DNA of 64,000 bases, from contig NW_024041150.1 of assembly GCF_014851395.1 (NCBI RefSeq), positions 46,624,465 to 46,688,464 on the forward strand, in the 5' to 3' direction. The notes under the pieces are model-generated. The model saw nothing but the letters and a program-made list of their open reading frames with translations. It did not search any database and was not told where the DNA came from. Made by a program: the position numbers and the translations under genes. Below, piece by piece: positions 58,268-64,000 of the stretch (position 1 is its first letter; every line of letters starts with the position of its first letter). The DNA is from Micropterus salmoides. Lineage: Eukaryota; Chordata; Actinopteri; Centrarchiformes; Centrarchidae.

Positions 58268-60025
58268 CAGTTTAACACACTTCTCTGCCCTTCTATTTCA
58301 GCAGTTATCCACCCAAAACCCTACGCAGAGTCGCAGTCTAACACACTTCTCTGCTCCTCCATTTCAGGAGTTACTTAGTGAAAATCCTATAGTGACGGTG
58401 TCTGCCCCCCGACCATCGAAATTATTTAAAAAGGTAAACAGAAGAGGAGCTGTGCATAAAAACCTCATAAAAATTAAAACCACAAGAGCAATAGTGCAAA
58501 CGAATAGGAGAGTTAAATGTGGACTCTTAAACATCAGATCTCTCTCTTCTAAAGGTGTACTAGTAAATGAACTAATATCAGATTATGATATTGATTTATT
58601 TTGTCTTACTGAAACCTGGCTGGGTGATGGAGAATATGTTAGCCTAAATGAATCCACCCCTCCCAGTCATATTAATACTCACATTCCTCGAGGCACAGGC
58701 CGAGGAGGTGGAGTTGCAGCTATCTTCCACTCTAGCCTACTAATCAGCTCTAAACCTAAACTAAACTATAACTCATTTGAAAGTCTTGTTCTTAGTCTTT
58801 CGCACCCAAGTTGGAAATCACTGCAACCAATTCTTTTTGTTATAGTGTACCGAGCACCTGGTCCGTACTCTGAATTCTTATCTGAATTTGCAGAGTTTTT
58901 GTCAACTTTAGTCCTTAAAACGGACAAAGTTATTATTGTAGGGGATTTTAATATTCATGTAGATGTTGAGAATGACAGCTTCAGTACTGCGTTTATCTCT
59001 CTGTTAGATTCCATTGGCTTCTCTCAGAGTGTTCATGAACCGACTCCCTGTTTTAACCACACCCTCGACCTTGTTTTGGTGTATGGTATTGAAATTGAAC
59101 ATTTAGTGGTGTTCCCACAGAATCCCTCTTTGTCCGACCACTGTTTGATAACTTTTGAGTTTGTATTGCTGAACTACTCGCCATCGGGCATAAATTTCTA
59201 TACAAGATGTCTGTCTGATAGTGCTGTAGCTAAATTTAAGGATGCGATTCCATCAGCTCTAAATACATAATCTAGTCACAAAGTAACGGAGGACTCCTAT
59301 GCTAATTTCAGTCCCTCCCAAATCGATCATCTTGTTGATAGTGCTATGTGTTAGTGCTAGTGATATGACACTCGACTCTGTAGCCCCTCTAAAAAAGAAA
59401 ATACTAAAACAAAGACGGTTAGCTCCATGGTATAATACTGAAACTCGCAAATTAAAGCAAATATCACGGAAACTTGAGAGGAATTGGCGTTCCACCAAAC
59501 TGGAAAATTCTCGTTTAATTTGGCAAGATAGTCTTAAAACTTATAGGAAGGCCCTCCGTAATGCCAGAGCAGCGTACTACTCGTCATTAATAGAGGAAAA
59601 TAGGAACAACCCCAGGTTTCTTTTCAGCACTGTAGCCAGGCTGACAGAGAGTCACAGCTCTATTGAGCCAAGTATTCCCATAGCTCTCAGTAGTTACGAC
59701 TTCATGAGCTTCTTACATCCAAGTTAAACAGAATTACTTGCAACAACAGATTTTATGTATCATAGCTACCAAAGCAGTCAGAAAAAACACCCACTAGCGC
59801 TCCCTGCTGGGCGTTTTCAGAAGAGCAGCTGGCAAAAATAGCTTTGGTGGACACAGACCCTAAGACTCTTCAGCTGATCCAGAATGCTGCAGCTGGTGTT
59901 CTGACAGGAACCAGGAAAAGAGATCACATTTCTCCTGTTTTAGCTTCCAGTAAAATCCAGAATAGAATTTAAAATCATTCTTCTTGCCTACAAAGCTCTT
60001 AATGAAGACGGTGCCTGACCAAGTT
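58268..60025 (+). mobile_element. Second copy of the L2 family, truncated and internally deleted
   Basis: Homology to the element at 938-5737 begins just before ORF2 (a short upstream piece seems duplicated, 58,268-58,322 and 58,330-58,390). It covers endonuclease 58,392-59,270, the linker and RT N-terminal part to about 59,711, then 150 bp of foreign filler, then the ORF2 C-terminus (59,866-60,025). Over the first 292 codons I count about 12 amino-acid differences from the first copy. Opposite orientation and 54 kb away. Confidence 0.9.
58392..60010 (+). pseudogene. L2 ORF2 pseudogene (endonuclease, partial RT, C-terminus)
   Basis: Endonuclease motifs LLNIRSLSSKG, LTETWLGDGE, GDFNIHVDVEND and SLSDHCLITFEF are intact. 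A TAA at about 59,268 and a frameshift follow, then VAPLKKKILKQRRLAPWYNT and SRLIWQDSLKTYRKALRNAR to SSYDFMSFL. The RT palm with YADD is gone. LIQNAAAGVLTGTRKRDHIS at the end carries a 14-bp deletion relative to the first copy, between short GCTT repeats. Confidence 0.88.
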
Positions 60026-60294
60026 TGGGGTTGAGACTCAGCAGATCAACTCTGATCAGGATTGTGGGCAAAAAAGTTTGAGTAATCACGTGAGCTTAGT
60101 TAAATAAATGTTCCTTCTTCTCTAGTGCCTTATTCAGATGCATTTATCTGAGGACTTACAATTTTGATTATTAAAACTGATTCCTCCTAATAACCAAGTT
60201 GATTTGTCCCACAGTTTCTCAACTCCAGTAACTTGCTTTGTACCCTTTAACGAGTGTGTGCGGTGATTCACTACACATGTATCTACACACTGAC

Positions 60295-60618
60295 CTTTGA
60301 CCCAGAGCTTCACTTGTCTCTTCATCAGGACTTTTCCCTCCCTGCTGTAGACGGTGCAGGTGTAGGTGTTACTGTCTCTGTCTGTGGGCTGTTTCAGGGT
60401 CAGACTGAGGTCTCCAGGTCTCTTTCTCCTCATCTCTGTTCGTCCTCTGTAACGTCTGTTCTGTCCTCCAGGCTGGTCAGAGCCGTTCTTCTGATACACA
60501 TGGATCTTCCTGTTGAATCCATCCGTCCACTCCACTGTGACGTCTTCAGACAGCTGAACTGTGGTTTCACAGGGCAGCAGGACAGACTCCACCCCTGAAT
60601 CCACCTTCACCTGTGGGA
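60295..60618 (-). CDS. Immunoglobulin V-set exon (B)
   Basis: A 324-nt phase-1 exon (acceptor CTCTCAG, donor GTCAGT). It reads VPQVKVDSGVESVLLPCETT, EDVTVEWTDGF, VYQKNGSDQPGGQNRRYRGR, PGDLSLTLKQPTDRDSNTYT and C-TVYSREGKVLMKRQVKLWVK. Both V-domain cysteines (LPC, YTC), the strand-C tryptophan and an NGS sequon are present. It lies 128 bp downstream of exon C in the minus-strand direction, so the two could be consecutive Ig domains of one protein. Upstream in-frame MFLLLLLSVVLS could be read as a signal peptide, but it is also a strong polypyrimidine tract. Confidence 0.88.
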
Positions 60619-60746
60619 CTGAGAGGACAACAGAGAGCAACAGTAACAGGAACATTGTTATATTCTTGTTATCAGAGACAGAGCAGCTTTATTCCTCTTT
60701 GTCCACCACTGATCATTTCAACAGTGACATCTATCTACACACTGAC

Positions 60747-61049
60747 CTTTGACCTTGAGCACCACTTGTCTCTTCATCAGGACTTCTCCCTCCCTGCTGT
60801 AGACGGTGCAGGTGTAGGTGTCTCTGTCTCTCTCTGTGGGGTGTTTCAAGGTCAGACTGAGGTCTCCAGGTCTCTTTCTCTTCATCTCTGTTCGTCCTCC
60901 AGGCTGGTCAGAGCCGTTCTTCTGATACACATGGACCTTCCTGTAGAATCCATCCGTCCACTCCACTGTGACGTCTTCAGACAGCCGAACTGTGGTTTCA
61001 CAGGGCAGCAGGACAGACTCCTCCCCTGAATCCACCTCCACCTGTGGGA
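60747..61049 (-). CDS. Immunoglobulin V-set exon (C), possibly first domain with leader
   Basis: A 303-nt exon: VPQVEVDSGEESVLLPCETT, EDVTVEWTDGFYRKVHVYQK, NGSDQPGGRTEMKRKRPGDL, SLTLKHPTERDRDTYTCTVY and SREGEVLMKRQVVLKVKG. Both cysteines are present. It lacks the RRYRG stretch of exon B. Upstream an in-frame ATG at 61,116 gives MDNGTYFLLLSLHIMLLSVV then LSVPQ, a convincing hydrophobic leader. Either this exon begins the protein, or the CTCTCAG before VPQ is an acceptor and the leader is elsewhere. Exons C and B together look like a two-V-domain receptor or ligand of the B7/butyrophilin type; downstream transmembrane exons were not found before the L2 insertion. Confidence 0.87.
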
Positions 61050-61119
61050 CTGAGAGGACAACAGAGAGCAACATGATGTGTAGAGACAGCAGCAGGAAAT
61101 ATGTCCCATTGTCCATCTA

Positions 61120-63300
61120 ACAGAGACTTTGTCTTTGGTGTCTCTACAACCAGCAGCAGACTGAGTGTCAGATGGACTCAGTCTGTCTCAGAGACACATT
61201 TACAGTCACAGAACTGGACTGAACTAAAACTATGTTAACAAGATCAGACACCAGAGTTTCCCGTACGTTCGTTTATTTGTGCCGCCACAATATCAACGCT
61301 GACCGCCACACACTGATTAGATTTATTTTTTACTAAGCCTATTTAAATCAGATTTGATTGCAGAGCGCCGTCGCGCATTCGCACAGCACTTCCTCCCGCT
61401 CGTCCCTCTCGTCCGTCCCGCTCTCTCTCTCCCTCGTTAACACAGCTGCACAAGTCTGTCCGACACAACGGCGTCGATGTCGGAGACCCGGCTATTAAAA
61501 GTTATTAGCGAGCATGTAAGGAGCCCAGCTAATAAGGAGCTGAGTTCATGTTAGAATACTGCTGGATTTTCGAGGCGAGCACGCTGTTTATAGCTGGTAG
61601 TCATAGCGACGCACGCACTTGCACGCGCATCCCACGCCACAGTTACAGTCTTATTTCATTATTATTTTATTGGCCATTACATTATTTATTCACCATTAGC
61701 TTGTGAAGGGACAATCTGAACTTCTGGTTATTAAAGGTCTGAGCTGCAGATTCTGATTTCTTTCTTTCCAAGAACTATAACTGACAGTAAACACAAACAT
61801 TTCTGTTTCAGGGCTCCCATGGGCCCCTGCATCAGCTATTCTTCCTGGGGCCCATTCAGCTGTATGTTCATTATAAAACAACTTCGACATTTTCCCTAAA
61901 CTGCAGCAGGTTACAGGAGCTTCTGTCCCTCAGACACATCTCAGAATAAAAGGTGCTCCAGGTCTCAGGCTGCAGACGGAGCTTTCTGTCATTTAACTGA
62001 AACTGCAAAGTTAAGTAGGCCCACATTATGTTCCTACAGAGCGACAGAGTAACTGGAGGGGACCTGGGGTCTTTATTAATGTAAACTAACTGTATTACTG
62101 AAATTCATAGTGTGTCATGCAGCGTCAGACCAACAAGCAGCTGCTTTACCAACACAGACGTCACCCTGCTGTACAGGTTATACTGAGACACCCAGTTAAC
62201 TCATGACTGCCCGACCAGGAGAACAACAAACGCACGTGGTCACATTTCAGCCGAGGACTGCGGCTTCCTCTGACTTCAACTCAACAATCAGTCACGATTT
62301 CAGTTAAATCTGCAACCAGCAGCATCGTCGTCACGTCGTGTTCACAGCGTGATGTGCGACAGTCATAAATGTACGGGCCAAACAGTGTGGATTAAACGAA
62401 ACGTCGACACAAATAATTCAATAATGTTTCAGCCCCACTCATGAGGGATCACAACCTGAAACACGACCGCTTTCATGCAGAAATCCTGCAGTCAGCGCAG
62501 GAACACCAGCACGCAGCTGCTGCTTTTCACTCAGACATGTTCAGGCTCTGTAACTTTAACGTTCCCGTCTCAGAGGCGGATCAACGCCTTTCATTCAGCG
62601 CAGCGAGCCGCACATCGACACAATCCTCCTGTAAAAAGTGACAGCAGCTACAGACAGACAGGGAGAGACGTTACGAAGCAGCGGCAGGTCTACTGTAGCG
62701 TTAGCTGGCTGCATCGCTACAGGCTAACGTTACGAAACAAATCGCTCCACATTTGCTTTTCACAGTTACATCCAGGTTAAATCACCACTTTGACATATTA
62801 CCAGTGGTCGCAGGATAGTAACATGGGTCGTTAGTTGGTGAAGTTATATTGAATGTGATACAACTTTGCACTGGATAACTTTAGCAACTGCTCGGCGAGC
62901 TAACGTGACTTTCTGTGTTTCTCCAGCTTTACTAACGCTCACTGTGTTCTTACTCGACATCATCTGAACCCGTTTGGTCTGACGGGCTTCAGCACGTAAA
63001 CCTTTATTGTAGTTTTGGATCCTTACGTGGAGCCTGTGGTTTCATGGATGTTAGCGGGCTGCGTGTCGTTAGCTGGCGTGTTGTCGCTGTAGTCTGAGAG
63101 GCTCAGCAGCGCTCAGGACTGAATCTGACCTCACGTTAAAAGCAGAATAGTGTCTGATGAAAGCGACGGAGAAAACAGGCGTGGGCTTCATTTCTGAGTG
63201 AGTTTTGAGCCCTTTGACAACAAGGCAGTGAAACTTTGATTAATTTCACTGAAAAACTTTCTGATAGCCCCTAAAAGAACATTTCACCCTATTTCTAGTA
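61120..63300. other. Spacer between the duplicated Ig exon pairs
   Basis: Contains an hAT-like end (CCAGAGTTTCCCGTACGTTC, 61,252) related to 51,906, and GTTAGC-rich, CpG-containing sequence at 62,690-63,110. No coding exon recognised; possible promoter of the C/B gene lies just right of 61,116 but has no motif I can defend. Confidence 0.35.
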
Positions 63301-63354
63301 GCTTATTTCAAAGGTCTAAGCCCCCAATTTCTCCCCCTGACCGGCAGAACTGAC

Positions 63355-63657
63355 CTTTGACCTGGAGCTTCACTTGTCTCTCCATCAGGACTTCTCCCTC
63401 CCTGCTGTAGACGGTGCAGGTGTAGGTGTTTCTGTCTCTCTCTGTGGGGTGTTTCAGGGTCAGACTGAGGTCTCCAGGTCTCTCTCTCTTCATCTCTGTT
63501 CGTCCTCCAGGCTGGTCAGAGCCGTTCTTCTGATTCACATGGATCTTCCTGTTGAATACATCCGTCCACTCCACTGTGACGTCTTCAGGAAGCTGAACTG
63601 TGGTTTCACAGGGCAGCAGGACAGACTCCTCCCCTGAATATACCTTCACCTGTGGGA
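63355..63657 (-). CDS. Immunoglobulin V-set exon (D), duplicate related to B/C
   Basis: A 303-nt exon: VPQVKVYSGEESVLLPCETT, EDVTVEWTDVFNRKIHVNQK, NGSDQPGGRTEMKRERPGDL, SLTLKHPTERDRNTYTCTVY and EVLMERQVKLQVKG. Both cysteines are present, frame intact. It occupies the position relative to exon E that B has to C: the 128-bp intron between D and E is essentially the same sequence as that between B and C, 3,039 bp away. After the donor GTCAGT the sequence departs from the B copy. Confidence 0.88.
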
Positions 63658-63785
63658 CTGAGAGGACAACAGAGAGCAACAGTAACAGGAACATTGTTAT
63701 ATTCTTGTTATCAGAGACAGAGCAGCTTTATTCCTCTTTGTCCACCACTGATCATTTCAACAGTGACATCTATCTACACACTGAC

Positions 63786-64000
63786 CTTTGACCTTGAGCT
63801 CCACTTGTCTCTTCATCAGGACTTTTCCCTCCCTGCTGTAGACGGTGCAGGTGTAGGTGTCTCTGTCTCTCTCTGTGGGCTGTTTCAGGGTCAGACTGAG
63901 GTCTATAAAGATCTTCAGGTCTCTCTTCATCTTCATCTCTGTCCGTCCTCTGTAAAGACCGTCCTGTCCTCCAGGCTGGTCAGAACCGTTCTTATTCACA
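63786..64000 (-). CDS. Immunoglobulin V-set exon (E), cut by the window edge
   Basis: The 3' part of a V exon: NKNGSDQPGGQDGLYRGRTE, MKMKRDLKIFIDLSLTLKQP, TERDRDTYTCTVYSREGKVL and MKRQVELKVKG, then donor GTCAGT. The strand-F cysteine is present; the strand-B half lies beyond the window. It has a slightly longer C'-D region (KIFID) than C. Confidence 0.85.

Noticed and set aside
60254..61029. Plus-strand frames opposite the Ig exons
   Set aside because: Shadows of the minus-strand V-set exons; the minus strand has splice sites and domain motifs.

Overview
The window looks like teleost fish nuclear DNA. It has a spliced vertebrate gene with GT-AG introns, fish-type transposable elements (Tc1-like, L2/CR1 with an SGNH-esterase ORF1, Tx1/L1-like, Rex/jockey-like, BEL/Pao, several inverted-repeat elements) and a very high load of minisatellites. 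No prokaryotic, viral or CRISPR features were seen. All assignments come from reading motifs in the sequence; no database was searched.

Layout. 1-10,618 (+): the 3' two-thirds of a Na+/K+-ATPase beta-2 subunit gene (atp1b2), six firm coding exons plus one candidate 27-nt microexon. The upstream exons, including the transmembrane segment, lie outside the window. Its first visible intron (144-7865) holds a Tc1-like transposon (about 198-7715). Within that transposon sit a near full-length L2-type retrotransposon (938-5737) and a 1.6-kb minisatellite grown from the transposon's own terminal inverted repeat. 10,619-13,900: the probable long 3'UTR or downstream flank, with an L2 remnant and a degenerate tandem array. 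13,900-28,000: intergenic DNA with a GC-rich retroposon-like block, a Tx1/L1 fragment, a 4-kb array of about 60-64-bp units flanked by direct repeats, GA-rich and G-rich tracts, and a BEL/Pao fragment. 28,100-34,620: two large minisatellites and a trinucleotide block, 28.1-31.9 and 32.4-34.6 kb. 34,600-42,300: mostly unannotatable, with an inverted-repeat element and a very homogeneous 36-bp array. 42,772-43,206 (+): a candidate terminal exon encoding a transmembrane segment, followed by AATAAA. 45,000-50,480: a perfect-hairpin locus, an inverted-terminal-repeat element and two more minisatellites. 50,494-64,000 (-): five immunoglobulin V-set exons of one family, the last cut by the window edge, mixed with retrotransposon fragments and a second, internally deleted copy of the same L2 family (58,268-60,025, +).

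How the parts relate. The only firmly identified conserved gene is atp1b2. The right end is part of a tandemly duplicating Ig V-set (B7/butyrophilin-like) locus on the minus strand. Very long open frames over the arrays (for example 28.1-31.9 kb, over 1,200 codons in all three plus frames) are artefacts of repeat units whose length is a multiple of three; they are not reported as genes. The most unusual theme is repeated growth of tandem arrays from transposon ends (6.1-7.7 kb clearly, 47.9-48.0 kb in early form). No wholly new functional system could be demonstrated.
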